This document shows positions 1-8,413 of a stretch of 64,000 nucleotides of DNA, one piece after another. Both the position numbers and the translations under genes were made by a program. Source of the stretch: Sphingomonas sp. EC-HK361 (GTDB taxonomy: Bacteria; Pseudomonadota; Alphaproteobacteria; Sphingomonadales; Sphingomonadaceae). A model generated the notes under the pieces. It saw nothing but the letters and a program-made list of their open reading frames with translations, ran no database searches and was not told the origin of the DNA. The number at the start of each line of letters is the position of its first letter. Position 1 is the first letter of the stretch. The stretch is from contig NZ_LR701494.1 of the NCBI RefSeq assembly GCF_902498785.1, positions 496,001 to 560,000 on the forward strand, read 5' to 3'.

Positions 1-53
1 GGCGTCGGCTCGGCATTGTAGGGATCAGAACTGCGCTCGATCATATCGGTCAT
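1..53 (-). CDS. N-terminal fragment of an unidentified protein (partial)
   Basis: An ATG at 53 on the minus strand opens a frame that stays open to the left edge and reads MTDMIERSSDPYNAEPT. It would be divergent from the LysR gene at 200, the usual layout for a LysR-controlled locus. No clear ribosome binding site lies upstream, and 17 residues are too few to identify a family. It may be the start of a target gene or chance. Confidence 0.35.
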   Translation of the reverse strand, partial: MTDMIERSSDPYNAEPT

Positions 54-199
54 GGACGATCAAACGTCGCGGGCACGCGTAACGCTTCAAGTCTTCGAGA
101 CCATCGCAGACGAAAGGCTGCCGACCATTCCGATATCCAGATTGGAATGACCATATCAAACGGTTGGTCGTATCGATCTAAGTACGCGATATATGCTGC

Positions 200-1072
200 A
201 TGACTTTGGAGCAGCTCAGAATATTCGTCGGTGTCGCGGAGCGCGAACACGTCACCAAGGCAGCGGAGGCGCTGAACGTCACGCAGTCTGCTGCCTCCGG
301 GGCGGTTGCGGCCCTCGAAGCGCGCTACGGCGTTCCGCTGTTCCACCGCGTCGGGCGTGGCATCCAGCTTACCGAGGCAGGCCGCGGCTTTCTGGAGGAA
401 GCGCGCGCGGTGCTGGGGCGGGCAGCGCATGCCGAGACGATGCTCGCGGACTATGCCGGGCTCGCGCGTGGTTCGTTGCGGATCGTCGCCAGCCAGACGA
501 TCGCGAGCTACTGGTTGCCCGCAAAGCTCGCCGCCTTCCACGAACGCCACCCGCAGATCGCGGTCGAGCTGGCGATCGACAACACTGAGGGTGCAGCAGC
601 GCAGGTCCTGAGCGGCGCGGCCGAACTCGGCTTTGTCGAGGGCGAGGTGGACGAACCGGCGCTGGCGCATTGGATCGTAGGGCGTGACCCGATGGTACTG
701 GTCGGCCGCGAGGAAGCCGAACGCATCGACGATGCCTGGCTGCGCGCTGCACGCTGGATCGTCCGTGAGCAGGGATCGGGTACGCGCTCGACTTTCGAGG
801 ACGTGCTGCGAACGCGCGGGTTTGATCCGGCCCAGCTGACGATAGCGATGACGCTGCCGTCCAACGAGGCGGTGCGCACCGCCGTTGAGGCCGGTGCCGG
901 CGTTGCCGTCTTGTCGCGATTGGTCGTCGCGCGCGCGCTCAAGGCTGGCGATCTCGTCGAGCTGCCGCTCGGGCTGCCCGACCGCGCCTTTCACGCGCTG
1001 CGCCACAAGGAACGCTATCGCACCCGCGCGGCCGACGCGCTGACGGATCTCATCAAGGAGCAGGTCGCATGA
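200..1072 (+). CDS. LysR-family transcriptional regulator
   Basis: A 290-residue protein of standard LysR length. Residues 1-60 form the winged helix-turn-helix (VTKAAEALNVTQSAASGAVAAL, then the conserved RVGRGIQLTEAG stretch); residues 90-290 form the periplasmic-binding-like effector domain, starting RGSLRIVASQTI. It acts as a cytoplasmic DNA-binding activator or repressor. Its stop overlaps the start of the TDT exporter (ATGA at 1069), so the two are translationally coupled and the regulator probably controls the sulfite genes that follow. The ligand is inferred, not shown: sulfite or another sulfur compound would fit the neighbours. The start at 200 gives the canonical LysR N-terminus MTLEQLRIFV, although no strong Shine-Dalgarno is visible. 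Confidence 0.93.
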   Translation: MTLEQLRIFVGVAEREHVTKAAEALNVTQSAASGAVAALEARYGVPLFHRVGRGIQLTEAGRGFLEEARAVLGRAAHAETMLADYAGLARGSLRIVASQTIASYWLPAKLAAFHERHPQIAVELAIDNTEGAAAQVLSGAAELGFVEGEVDEPALAHWIVGRDPMVLVGREEAERIDDAWLRAARWIVREQGSGTRSTFEDVLRTRGFDPAQLTIAMTLPSNEAVRTAVEAGAGVAVLSRLVVARALKAGDLVELPLGLPDRAFHALRHKERYRTRAADALTDLIKEQVA

Positions 1073-2220
1073 CTGCCGACACGCACTCCGTTCTCAGCGG
1101 CCTCAAGCCGCTCAGCCGGCTCGATCACCCCCGCGAGATGATCCGCCAGTTCACGCCCAACTGGTTCGCCGCGACGATGGGCACGGGCATCCTTGCCCTC
1201 GCGCTGCCGCAGGTGCCCGGCATCGGGCCTTCGCTTAAACCTGTCGGCGAGGTGTTGTGGTTCTTCAATATCGCGCTCTTCGCGCTGTTCGCCGGCCTCT
1301 ATGGCGCGCGCTGGGTGATGTTCGGGCACGAGGCGCGGCGCATCTTCGGGCACAACACCGTGTCGATGTTCATCGGGACCATTCCGATGGGGCTGGCGAC
1401 GATCATCAACGGCTGTCTCGCCTTCGGCATCGCGCGGTTCGGAAATGGCATCGTGCCGGTCGCACATATCCTGTGGTGGATCGACGTCGCCATGTCGCTC
1501 GCCTGCGGCGTGCTGATCCCCTACCTGATGTTTACCCGCCACGAGCACAGCCTGGACGGCATGACCGCCGTATGGCTGCTGCCGGTCGTTGCTGCCGAAG
1601 TGGCGGGCGCCAGCGGCGGGCTGCTCGCGCCGCATCTAACCGATCCCCACGCGCAGATAGTGACGCTCGCGACCTCCTATGTGCTGTGGGCCTATTCGGT
1701 GCCGGTCGCGTTTGGCATCCTCGCCATCCTCATCCTGCGCATGGCACTCCACAAGTTGCCGCATGAAAGCATGGCGGCATCTTCCTGGCTGGCGCTGGGG
1801 CCGATCGGCACGGGTGCTCTGGGCATGCTGGTGCTCGGCGCGGATGCGCCGGCGATCCTCACCGCGCACGGGCTAGCCGGCGTCGGCACCGTCGCGCAGG
1901 GGATCGGCGTTGTCGCCGGGCTCTGCCTTTGGGGTTTCGGCCTGTGGTGGCTGGCGCTCGCGACGCTTATCACCATCCGCTACTGGCGCGCGGGCGTGCC
2001 GTTCAACCTCGGCTGGTGGGGCTACACCTTCCCGCTCGGCGTCTACACCGTCGCCACCTTCCGCCTCGGCACGACGCTGAACCTTATGTTTTTCGGTATC
2101 GTCGGCACGGTGCTGACGGTTGCGCTCGCGGCGATGTGGCTGCTGGTCGGTGCCAAGACGCTAGCCGGTGCATGGCGGGGCAACCTGTTCGTCTCGCCCT
2201 GCATCGCCACCCCGAACTGA
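1069..2220 (+). CDS. TDT-family membrane exporter, probable sulfite efflux pump
   Basis: A 383-residue protein with about ten hydrophobic segments. It starts with the family signature FTPNWFAATMGTGILALAL and ends with the GWWGYTFPLGVYTVATF block of the tellurite-resistance/dicarboxylate transporter (TehA, SLAC1, SSU1) family. Fungal SSU1 members export sulfite. The next two genes encode sulfite dehydrogenase subunits, so sulfite is the most likely substrate; this is inference from context. The ATG overlaps the LysR stop by 4 nt. The molybdoenzyme gene follows after 89 nt. An alternative is C4-dicarboxylate transport, which the neighbourhood does not favour. Confidence 0.88.
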   Translation: MTADTHSVLSGLKPLSRLDHPREMIRQFTPNWFAATMGTGILALALPQVPGIGPSLKPVGEVLWFFNIALFALFAGLYGARWVMFGHEARRIFGHNTVSMFIGTIPMGLATIINGCLAFGIARFGNGIVPVAHILWWIDVAMSLACGVLIPYLMFTRHEHSLDGMTAVWLLPVVAAEVAGASGGLLAPHLTDPHAQIVTLATSYVLWAYSVPVAFGILAILILRMALHKLPHESMAASSWLALGPIGTGALGMLVLGADAPAILTAHGLAGVGTVAQGIGVVAGLCLWGFGLWWLALATLITIRYWRAGVPFNLGWWGYTFPLGVYTVATFRLGTTLNLMFFGIVGTVLTVALAAMWLLVGAKTLAGAWRGNLFVSPCIATPN

Positions 2221-2309
2221 TCCGCCATGATGATCGGATCAGTCGGTCCGATCACTTGCAGAATGCCCCTTCGATCCGCCAGCGTGACTGGCCACAGGAG
2301 AGCCTTGTC

Positions 2310-3545
2310 ATGGACAATTTCGACGCCGGGCTGGCGAGTGAGACCAGCCGTCGCCGCTTCCTCAGCCATGCCGCGCTCGGCACCGCCGGCCTTGCCGCCG
2401 CGCCGGCACTGGCGCAGCAGCTCGTCGACCTGAAGCTGCCCGGCGGCAATGCCGAGCGGCCGATGACCAGCGCCTTTCCCGGCAAGGGCAGCATGATCCT
2501 CCAGCGCGTCCATCCACCCTTGCTGGAGACGCCGATGGAGGTCTTCGACAAGTCGGTGTTCACGCCCAACGACCAGTTCTTCGTCCGCTGGCACTGGGCC
2601 GACATACCGACCTCGATCGACGTCGAAAGTTTCCGCCTCAACGTCTTCGGCCACGTCAATCGGCCGCTGTCGATCAGCCTCGCTCAGCTGCTGCGCCTTC
2701 CACGGGTCGAGATGGCGGCGGTGAACCAGTGCTCGGGCAACAGCCGCGGGCTGTTCCAGCCGCGCGTCGCCGGCGCGCAATGGGGCAATGGCGCGATGGG
2801 CAACGCCAAGTGGCTCGGCGTTCGCCTGCGCGACGTGCTCGACCTCGCCGGGGTCAAGGCAGGCGCGGTGCAGGTGCGCTTCGGCGCTCTCGATCAGCCG
2901 GTCGTGGCGGGCGCTCCTGACTTCGAGAAGGCACTCGACATCGACCATGCCCGCGACGGCGAGGTCATGATCGCCTTCGGCATGAACGGCGAGCAACTGC
3001 CGCTCCTCAACGGCTTTCCCTGCCGGCTGATCGTGCCGGGCTGGTACTCGACCTATTGGGTCAAGATGCTGAACGCGATCGAGGTACTGCCCGGCCCTGA
3101 CGACCAGTATTGGATGGCCAAGGCCTACAAGATCCCCGCGACACCCGGCGCGAATGTCGCGCCCGGTGCCAAGGACTTCCCGACCGTACCGATCAATCGC
3201 ATGATCCCGCGTAGCTGGATGACCAGCCTGCCCGATGGTCAGGCGATCGCCTATGAAGCGTCGATCCCGGTCGGCGGCATCGCAATGGGCGGCGATTGCG
3301 GCGTCGCCAAGGTCGATGTGTCGTCGGACGGTGGCCGCACCTGGTACAGGACGACGCTCGGAGCGGACGAGGGCAGGTACAGCTTCCGGCGCTGGGACGG
3401 GCGGGTGCCGCTGAGACGCGGGCCTAACCCCATCATGGTGCGCTGCTGGAACACCAACGGTGTCGCTCAGCCGATGAAGCCGATCTGGAATCCCGGCGGG
3501 TTCATGCGCGGCAACATTGAAACCACCACCATCATCGCGGCCTGA
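2310..3545 (+). CDS. sorA: Sulfite dehydrogenase molybdopterin subunit (SorA-like)
   Basis: A 411-residue sulfite-oxidase family molybdoenzyme that oxidises sulfite to sulfate in the periplasm and passes electrons to a cytochrome c. The N-terminus has a twin-arginine signal (SRRRFL at about residue 13, a hydrophobic stretch, then ALAQQ). The molybdenum-ligand cysteine lies in AVNQCSGNSRG (Cys141). The SUOX-type dimerisation domain covers roughly residues 285-405, ending in CWNTNGVAQPMKPIWNPGG. The start is set by ATG 2310 with ACAGGAG at 2294-2300; the frame is open further upstream, but that part is a shadow of the exporter gene. The cytochrome subunit follows after 14 nt. Confidence 0.93.
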   Translation: MDNFDAGLASETSRRRFLSHAALGTAGLAAAPALAQQLVDLKLPGGNAERPMTSAFPGKGSMILQRVHPPLLETPMEVFDKSVFTPNDQFFVRWHWADIPTSIDVESFRLNVFGHVNRPLSISLAQLLRLPRVEMAAVNQCSGNSRGLFQPRVAGAQWGNGAMGNAKWLGVRLRDVLDLAGVKAGAVQVRFGALDQPVVAGAPDFEKALDIDHARDGEVMIAFGMNGEQLPLLNGFPCRLIVPGWYSTYWVKMLNAIEVLPGPDDQYWMAKAYKIPATPGANVAPGAKDFPTVPINRMIPRSWMTSLPDGQAIAYEASIPVGGIAMGGDCGVAKVDVSSDGGRTWYRTTLGADEGRYSFRRWDGRVPLRRGPNPIMVRCWNTNGVAQPMKPIWNPGGFMRGNIETTTIIAA

Positions 3546-3559
3546 GGAGCGAGCAAATC

Positions 3560-4042
3560 ATGAAGACTCCGTCTCCCGGCATGATGGCTGCTGGCCTGAT
3601 CGGCCTGACCGGCATCATCCTCGTCTCGATCGGCGCGCCGAGCAGCCGCAAGGCGCCCGTTCCGATCTCCGAGATGTCTGAGCCGGCACCGGCCGCCAGC
3701 GTGTCAGCGCGCGGCTTCTCGCTTGCCTCGACCAGCGTCGACCTGCCGGCCGACGACGCGACCTACCCCGACGGTCCGCACGCCGACGTCATCAATGCCA
3801 ATTGCACCTCGTGCCACTCAGCCAGCATGGCGCTGACCCAGCCTGCGCTATCGGCGGATCAGTGGAAGGCGACCGTCACCAAGATGCGTGAGGTGTATAA
3901 GGCGCCAGTGGCCGAGAAGGACGTCGATGCGATCGTTGCTTATCTCACCGCTATGCCGAGCCAGAAGGTGGCACCCGCGACCGGCAAGGCGCAGGACCCG
4001 GACCCCAAAGTGGCTCCTGATGTCTCAGGTGGAACCGGCTAA
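3560..4042 (+). CDS. sorB: Cytochrome c subunit of sulfite dehydrogenase (SorB-like)
   Basis: A 160-residue protein with an N-terminal hydrophobic signal or anchor (residues 8-26), a low-complexity linker, and one c-type heme site CTSCH at residues 82-86. The domain ends with the IVAYLTAMPS helix typical of small class I cytochromes. It would accept electrons from the upstream molybdoenzyme and pass them to the respiratory chain. GAGGAGCGAG precedes the ATG. The gene pair has the order of known sorAB operons. The C-terminal 25 residues are proline- and lysine-rich and probably disordered. Confidence 0.9.
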   Translation: MKTPSPGMMAAGLIGLTGIILVSIGAPSSRKAPVPISEMSEPAPAASVSARGFSLASTSVDLPADDATYPDGPHADVINANCTSCHSASMALTQPALSADQWKATVTKMREVYKAPVAEKDVDAIVAYLTAMPSQKVAPATGKAQDPDPKVAPDVSGGTG

Positions 4043-4301
4043 CCGATCTACTTCCATAATCCCGAAATACCATCCCAATCGGGACGGTGTCGGAGCCGTC
4101 CGGTTGTGACACCTGCGTAGCACCCCAGCTTTTCCGCGGGTCTACAGGTGTCGGAACCCCGTGTCAGAATGGCAGTTTGGAAGCGACTATGCGCGATTAT
4201 CCTGCGGTGATACCCAGGATGCCGCTCTGCTGCTCCACGCGGAGACCAATCCGCGGTGGGGTTCGGTCTGCCACGACCCGCAGGTAAAACATGTACGGTA
4301 C

Positions 4302-4955
4302 TCAACTAGTCTTCTGCGGCTGAGCGGCCCTTGAGCGGTGGAGCGCGGTCACGCGCTTGACGTGGGCGATGCTGCACCCGGCGAGCTCCGCGGTCTTCGC
4401 GATGCTCATGCCCGCCTCGCGCAGACCTACGATGCGCCGGTGGTGGGCGAGGTCCGGCTTGCGGCCGGTGTACCGCCCCGCCCGCTTGGCAATCTCGATG
4501 CCCTCGCGTTGCCGCTCGCGCCGGGTCTCGTAGTCATCCCGCGCCGTCTGCAGCGCGACCCGCAGCAGCATGTCCTGCACCGCCTCCAGCACGATGCGCG
4601 CCACGCCTGCGCTATCAGCTACCAAGTCCGACAGGTCCACAATGCCCGGCACCGCCAGCCGAGCCCCCCTGCCCCGGATAGCATCCACCAGCAGTTCCGC
4701 TTCCTGCAGAGGCAGGCGGCTGATGCGGTCGATCTTCTCGGCCACCACCACCTCGCCCGGCTGCAGGTCCGCCACCATGCGCAGCAGCTCCGGCCGGTCC
4801 GGTCGCGCGCCCGACGCCTTCTCCCGGTATACGGCCGCGACATAAAAGCCGGCCGCCCGCGCACCAGCCACAATGCTCTCCTGCCGCGTCAGGTCCTGCT
4901 CGTCCGTGCTTACCCGCAAATACACCCGCGCCGCCCTAACCTCGCTGCCTGCCAC
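4302..4955 (-). CDS. Serine recombinase/resolvase
   Basis: A resolvase/invertase-family site-specific recombinase of about 217 residues. The catalytic serine sits in RVYLRVSTDEQDLTRQ near the N-terminus. Conserved arginines follow in the KIDRISRLPLQEAELL region, and a helix-turn-helix lies at the C-terminus (AGMSIAKTAELAGCSIAHVKRV). I chose GTG 4955 because AGGAG lies 10 nt upstream and the sequence starts just before the family-typical first strand; the frame is open to an ATG at 5093, but those 46 residues look non-coding. It lies between the sulfite operon and the element's repressor block, so it may act on the element boundary or resolve multimers. No transposase accompanies it. Confidence 0.85.
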   Translation of the reverse strand: MAGSEVRAARVYLRVSTDEQDLTRQESIVAGARAAGFYVAAVYREKASGARPDRPELLRMVADLQPGEVVVAEKIDRISRLPLQEAELLVDAIRGRGARLAVPGIVDLSDLVADSAGVARIVLEAVQDMLLRVALQTARDDYETRRERQREGIEIAKRAGRYTGRKPDLAHHRRIVGLREAGMSIAKTAELAGCSIAHVKRVTALHRSRAAQPQKTS

Positions 4956-5100
4956 CTGCTCATCACTCCTACTTGGCGTTGTTGGGTATACCTGAGTTAG
5001 CCACCGCCTTACTGGACGGCTCAAAACCCACGTCTCCGACTCTGTCGCGCCTAGCCATACACGCCGACCTTTAGGAGCCGCCCCGCGGCTCAAGGCCGAA

Positions 5101-5364
5101 CTAATGCACGCTCGCCAGCTGCAGCTCCTCCAACGCGCTGATCACCACCGCCCAACGCGCCACAGCAGAGGCACTCTTCCGTTGCCGGACTTCATTCAGG
5201 TAGGCGCCAGCCCACGCGACCGCCTCAGCGATCCCAAGATCGGCGCGCAGATCGACCGCGATTGCCCATGCCTCATCCAGGATGGGCAGCTCGGGCGAAA
5301 CGGCTGACCCTTCCGGCAGGATCTCGGACTTGCGCAGGGGAGTGTGATGGTCGCGGTCAGTCAT
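5101..5364 (-). CDS. Conserved small protein of unknown function
   Basis: An 87-residue protein starting MTDRDHHTPLRKSEIL, with two predicted helical stretches (residues 28-58 and 62-84). I do not recognise a family. Its ATG overlaps the last codons of the HIRAN-domain gene by 8 nt, so it is the distal gene of a repressor/HIRAN operon. No membrane segment or signal peptide is present. Confidence 0.6.
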   Translation of the reverse strand: MTDRDHHTPLRKSEILPEGSAVSPELPILDEAWAIAVDLRADLGIAEAVAWAGAYLNEVRQRKSASAVARWAVVISALEELQLASVH

Positions 5365-5749
5365 CAGGATAGATCTCGTCTGGCCAAAACTCGACGTCTG
5401 TCGGCTGCGGAGGCGGAGGCGGTGCAGCCGGGGGCAGAACGGGCTCGTCATTATCGAAGGCCACGCGGATTGCAGCGCCGGCGGGCGTGGCCGTCAGGAA
5501 GATTGCTGTGACTGGTCGCCCGTTACGTAGCATCCCGCCGATCCACGGCGCCCTGTCAGCGGTCAAATAGCCGATCTGGACTCCGCGGCAGCTGAACACT
5601 GCTAGTGCATTCGGATCAGCGGGGTTCTTGGGCTCAGGAACAAGGTCGACGGCCTCGCCGGGAACACAGAGCAGGATCTCGAAGCGCCGGTTGCCACCGT
5701 CAGCGTTGGGGTGGTTTGCGCCGACCACGTGCAAGCTCATCTGCTTCAT
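5357..5749 (-). CDS. HIRAN-domain protein
   Basis: A protein of about 130 residues whose core (LHVVGANHPNADGGNRRFEI, then NPADPNALAVF and VQIGYLTAD) matches the HIRAN fold. HIRAN domains bind DNA ends or damaged and stalled-fork DNA and are usually fused to helicases or nucleases; here the domain stands alone with a proline-rich tail (about residues 105-120). It follows the S24 repressor by 26 nt and overlaps the next small gene, so it is probably co-transcribed with the repressor and SOS-controlled. The start is uncertain: MKQMSLH at 5749 or MSL at 5740. Confidence 0.75.
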   Translation of the reverse strand: MKQMSLHVVGANHPNADGGNRRFEILLCVPGEAVDLVPEPKNPADPNALAVFSCRGVQIGYLTADRAPWIGGMLRNGRPVTAIFLTATPAGAAIRVAFDNDEPVLPPAAPPPPPQPTDVEFWPDEIYPDD

Positions 5750-5775
5750 GGCTTGGCTTCGCACGCTCGCATCGT

Positions 5776-6429
5776 TCAGCTCAGCGTCCGGCCGAACCAC
5801 AGCACCCGCCCGACGATATCGATCCGGCTGAGCTCGATATTCTGCCAGCTGGGGTAATCCGGGTTGTCGCTTCTAATCGATATGCCCCTGCCGGACGGCT
5901 GGCGGGCGAGGCGCTTGACCATCAGGCTGTCATCGAGCCGCAGAACATAGATGCCGTCGCGCAGGCGCCCTACTCCATCCTTGCGATCGACGAGAACGTC
6001 ATCGCCGTCGGCGAGCGTCGGCGCCATGGAGTCGCCCTTGACCTGGATGATCGACAGCCCATCGGCCGACCCCTTGGTCCGCGCACGTAGCCAGCGCGGG
6101 TCGAACCCGATCGACGTCCGTCGCGCCTCGCCGAAATCGGCGGCCCCAAACCCGGCCGAGGCATAGACGTCGAGCACCGGCACCTGCTGGAGCGTCGGCT
6201 TCTCCCACTCCTCGGCGCCGCCGAGCAGCGTCTCCTTGACGCCGAAATACGCAGCTAGCCTGCGCCGATCCTCCTCGGCGAGGCGCTTGGGCGTGCCGCG
6301 CTTGATGAACTGCTGAATGTACGCGGGATTGCGGCCGATCAACCGCGATAGTGCCGCATACTCTTCCTTGTTCTCCTCGATCAGACGCTGGAGCGCCTCA
6401 CGCGGATGTTCGATCGTCGGGACCATCAT
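5776..6429 (-). CDS. S24-family (LexA/CI-like) self-cleaving repressor
   Basis: A repressor of about 217 residues. The N-terminal half carries a lambda-repressor-like helix-turn-helix (EEYAALSRLIGRNPAYIQQFIKRGTPKRL). The C-terminal half is a LexA/UmuD-type S24 peptidase with the nucleophile serine in VKGDSMAPTL and the general-base lysine in SLMVKRLAR; an Ala-Gly cleavage site candidate occurs in VYASAGFGAA. By family precedent it would bind an operator and self-cleave with RecA after DNA damage. ATG 6429 is chosen (MMVPTIEHPREAL); upstream residues overlap the promoter. A GAAC-N7-GAAC box lies exactly between its -35 and -10, so autoregulation or LexA control is likely. It is the best candidate for master switch of transfer. 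Confidence 0.88.
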   Translation of the reverse strand: MMVPTIEHPREALQRLIEENKEEYAALSRLIGRNPAYIQQFIKRGTPKRLAEEDRRRLAAYFGVKETLLGGAEEWEKPTLQQVPVLDVYASAGFGAADFGEARRTSIGFDPRWLRARTKGSADGLSIIQVKGDSMAPTLADGDDVLVDRKDGVGRLRDGIYVLRLDDSLMVKRLARQPSGRGISIRSDNPDYPSWQNIELSRIDIVGRVLWFGRTLS

Positions 6430-6457
6430 AGGGTATTTCCTATCGCTCCTGGCGCGA

Positions 6458-6486
6458 GGTATAGAACATATGGAGAACACAGTAAA
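6458..6486 (-). promoter_or_regulatory. Repressor promoter with SOS-type operator
   Basis: On the minus strand a -35 TTTACT (6486-6481) and a -10 TATACC (6463-6458) are separated by 17 nt. That spacer contains GAAC-N7-GAAC (6464-6478 on the plus strand), the layout of alphaproteobacterial LexA boxes. The box also lies 22 nt upstream of the divergent gene at 6501, so one operator can control both directions. Confidence 0.75.
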
Positions 6487-6500
6487 GCGAGTCGGTATCG

Positions 6501-6683
6501 ATGGACGGAGATCTCCTGCCCCGCGTCGAGGCGTTCCTGATCCGGGTCGGCATCAGCGCGACCCGATTTGGACGCATCGTGGTGCATGATCCCCGCTTCG
6601 TGTTCGATCTGCGCGCCGGTCGCCGACCGCGTCGCCTCGTCCATGCCCGCGTCGCTGCGTACCTGGTCGAGCATGGGGCCTGA
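6501..6683 (+). CDS. Small conserved protein divergent from the repressor, possible DNA-binding
   Basis: A 60-residue basic protein (RVEAFLIRVGISATRFGRIVVHDPRFVFDLRAGRRPR). I recognise the pattern, a helix, then TRFG, then DPRFVxDLRxGR, as a small alphaproteobacterial family resembling a minimal HTH regulator. It sits in the lambda cro position relative to the S24 repressor, sharing the SOS-type operator. A Cro-like antagonist role is inference. Loose spacing of the start and its small size keep confidence moderate. Confidence 0.62.
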   Translation: MDGDLLPRVEAFLIRVGISATRFGRIVVHDPRFVFDLRAGRRPRRLVHARVAAYLVEHGA

Positions 6684-6706
6684 TCGCTGCCGCTGAGCGC
6701 AGTCCA

Positions 6707-7336
6707 TCAGCGGGCCCCCATGCGCCACATCGCCAAGACTTTCCGGACGTAGCCGGGTGTCTCCGCATTTCCAGGAATGCCGCCGGCACGGACCACGGCC
6801 CCCGGGCCTGCATTATAGGCTGCAAGCGCGAGCGCGACCGATCCGAAGCGATCAAGCATGGCCCGGAGGAAGCGGGCGCCACCGTCGACATTGGCGCGCG
6901 GATCGAACGGGTCGAAGACGCCAAGCGCGTGCGCCGTCGCCGGCATCAGCTGCGCGAGGCCCATCGCACCTGCCCGACTGACGATGTCCGGGCGATAGGC
7001 AGACTCCACCGCCACTAGCGCGTCGAGCAGCCCTTCAGGCAGCGCGTGCCGAAGCTCCGCCGCCCGAACGAACGTCAGAAATTTCTCACGACCAGCCGGG
7101 CGTGCAAAGCCTCCTCGGGAAAGCATCGGCTGGGGCACGCTTCGCGGCTCGCCACTAGGCGGAGCGAGGCCGGATTGCTCTGGAAGAACCGAAGCGGGTG
7201 CCGAGGTGCCGATCCGATGCTCGACGAGACTGAAACTCGCGGAGATCAGTGCCTCGTCATGGGTTTGCGCCACAGCCGGACAGGACTGGCTGGCAACCGC
7301 CACGGTCGCCGCCAGGAGAAGGGATCGGATCATCAT
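6707..7336 (-). CDS. Lytic transglycosylase (VirB1-like)
   Basis: A 209-residue SLT-type murein hydrolase that opens peptidoglycan for assembly of the conjugation channel. The N-terminus MMIRSLLLAATVAVASQSCPAVAQ is a signal peptide. The catalytic domain (about residues 100-205) has the glutamate in LVAVESAYRP, the GAMGLAQLMP motif and AYNAGPGAV. ATG 7336 was chosen because it gives the signal peptide. It lies away from the tra operon but has its own strong promoter overlapped by an SOS-type box, so it is likely induced with transfer. Confidence 0.9.
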   Translation of the reverse strand: MMIRSLLLAATVAVASQSCPAVAQTHDEALISASFSLVEHRIGTSAPASVLPEQSGLAPPSGEPRSVPQPMLSRGGFARPAGREKFLTFVRAAELRHALPEGLLDALVAVESAYRPDIVSRAGAMGLAQLMPATAHALGVFDPFDPRANVDGGARFLRAMLDRFGSVALALAAYNAGPGAVVRAGGIPGNAETPGYVRKVLAMWRMGAR

Positions 7337-7373
7337 CGTCTCGCAACATGCAATTACCCTCTTCCTCGAATCG

Positions 7374-7404
7374 GAACATAGTGCGAACACACTCGTGTAG
7401 GAAA
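7374..7404 (-). promoter_or_regulatory. Transglycosylase promoter (TTTCCTACA type) overlapped by GAAC-N7-GAAC
   Basis: The minus strand carries TTTCCTACA (7404-7396) with -35 TTTCCT, an 18-nt spacer and -10 TATGTT (7380-7375), 39 nt upstream of the transglycosylase ATG. GAAC at 7374-7377 and 7385-7388, 7 nt apart, covers the -10. The shared stretch GAACATA...GAACACA matches the repressor operator at 6464 beyond the core. Confidence 0.72.
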
Positions 7405-7432
7405 GCGCCGCGGCCGGAGAGGACAGGCAGCG

Positions 7433-8368
7433 ATGCGGGGCACGCAATCAGGATGCGAGATGCCCATGACCTTGCACGATCACCGGTTCGACAGCGCGTC
7501 ATCCAATGGCCAAGCCATTGTCGAAGCGCTCGGCGGCCACTGGACGCCACGTGGCGGCCTGTGCCGCTGTCCCGCTCATGCCGACCGCAGCCCTTCGCTC
7601 AGCATTCGGCCAGGTCGCCGCCGGCTGCTCTTCCACTGCTTCGCCGGCTGCCGGACGGAGGACGTGCTCAGCGCCCTTCGCGGCCTCAACCTGCCGACCA
7701 CAACCGGCTGGACCGATCGCGAGCGACCCGACGCCAGGGAGCGAGGCTCGGCGCTGGCAGCGCGTCTCTGGTCGGAGGCACGACCGATTGTGGGCACGCC
7801 CGCTGCGCATTACCTTTGGCGCCGCGGCTTGGCGGCGAACTCTGCCCTGCGGTTCCACCCGCGTACGCCGCAGGGTCGCGCGCCGCTTACACGCTTCGTG
7901 CCTGCTCTGATCGCGCCGGTCCGCGACGAGACGGGTCTGGTGGCCGTCCACCGTGCCTTTCTCACCGACGACGGGCGGCTGTCTGATCGGCAACCTGCCA
8001 AGGCTGCGCTCGGACGGCTCGGCAGCGGGCTCGTTCGCCTTGCGCCGGCGGCACGAGCGCTTGGTCTGGCCGAGGGCATCGAGACCGCATTGTCAGCGCA
8101 AGCGCTGTCCGGCGTGCCGGTCTGGGCGACGCTCGGGACCGAGCGCTTCCGCCGCGTCGCGCTGCCTTCCTGTGTTGAGCAACTAACCCTCTTCCTTGAT
8201 CATGACGAAGGTGGCCGCCGCGCGGAACGGCTCGCTCGCGAGGCCTTTCCGACCGTCCGCATCACTTCCCGCATGCCCGCAGATTTGGGCGAGGACTGGA
8301 ACGACGTCCTTCGGCGGGAACGCCAGGCCAGCGCCGAGGCCGAGAGGAAAGACGGGCGGCAGGTCTGA
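7433..8368 (+). CDS. Toprim-domain DNA primase-like protein
   Basis: A 311-residue protein with an N-terminal zinc-finger-like region (CRCPAHADRSPSLSI, then FHCFAGC) of the CHC2 type, and a C-terminal Toprim domain with the glutamate in LAEGIETALSA and the acidic pair in LFLDHDEGGR. Such primases are common on conjugative elements and help convert transferred single-stranded DNA to duplex. GGAGAGGA precedes the ATG by 10 nt. The methylase/helicase gene follows after 45 nt in the same direction. It is divergent from the transglycosylase. Confidence 0.85.
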   Translation: MRGTQSGCEMPMTLHDHRFDSASSNGQAIVEALGGHWTPRGGLCRCPAHADRSPSLSIRPGRRRLLFHCFAGCRTEDVLSALRGLNLPTTTGWTDRERPDARERGSALAARLWSEARPIVGTPAAHYLWRRGLAANSALRFHPRTPQGRAPLTRFVPALIAPVRDETGLVAVHRAFLTDDGRLSDRQPAKAALGRLGSGLVRLAPAARALGLAEGIETALSAQALSGVPVWATLGTERFRRVALPSCVEQLTLFLDHDEGGRRAERLAREAFPTVRITSRMPADLGEDWNDVLRRERQASAEAERKDGRQV

Positions 8369-8413
8369 TGCCCGGGTGACGGCGATCGAGCCGGCCGGGG
8401 CGGAGATCCCGTC

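Noticed and set aside
50-1006. 318-residue minus-strand frame
   Set aside because: Opposite the LysR gene; no recognisable domain, and the LysR frame is unambiguous.
1929-2309. N-terminal extension of the sulfite dehydrogenase
   Set aside because: Overlaps the exporter gene and would bury the Tat signal; ATG 2310 has a good ribosome binding site.
4043-4301. Tn3-type transposon end beside the serine recombinase
   Set aside because: No 38-bp Tn3-like inverted repeat and no transposase; only short repeats of GGTGTCGGA occur (about 4084 and 4147).
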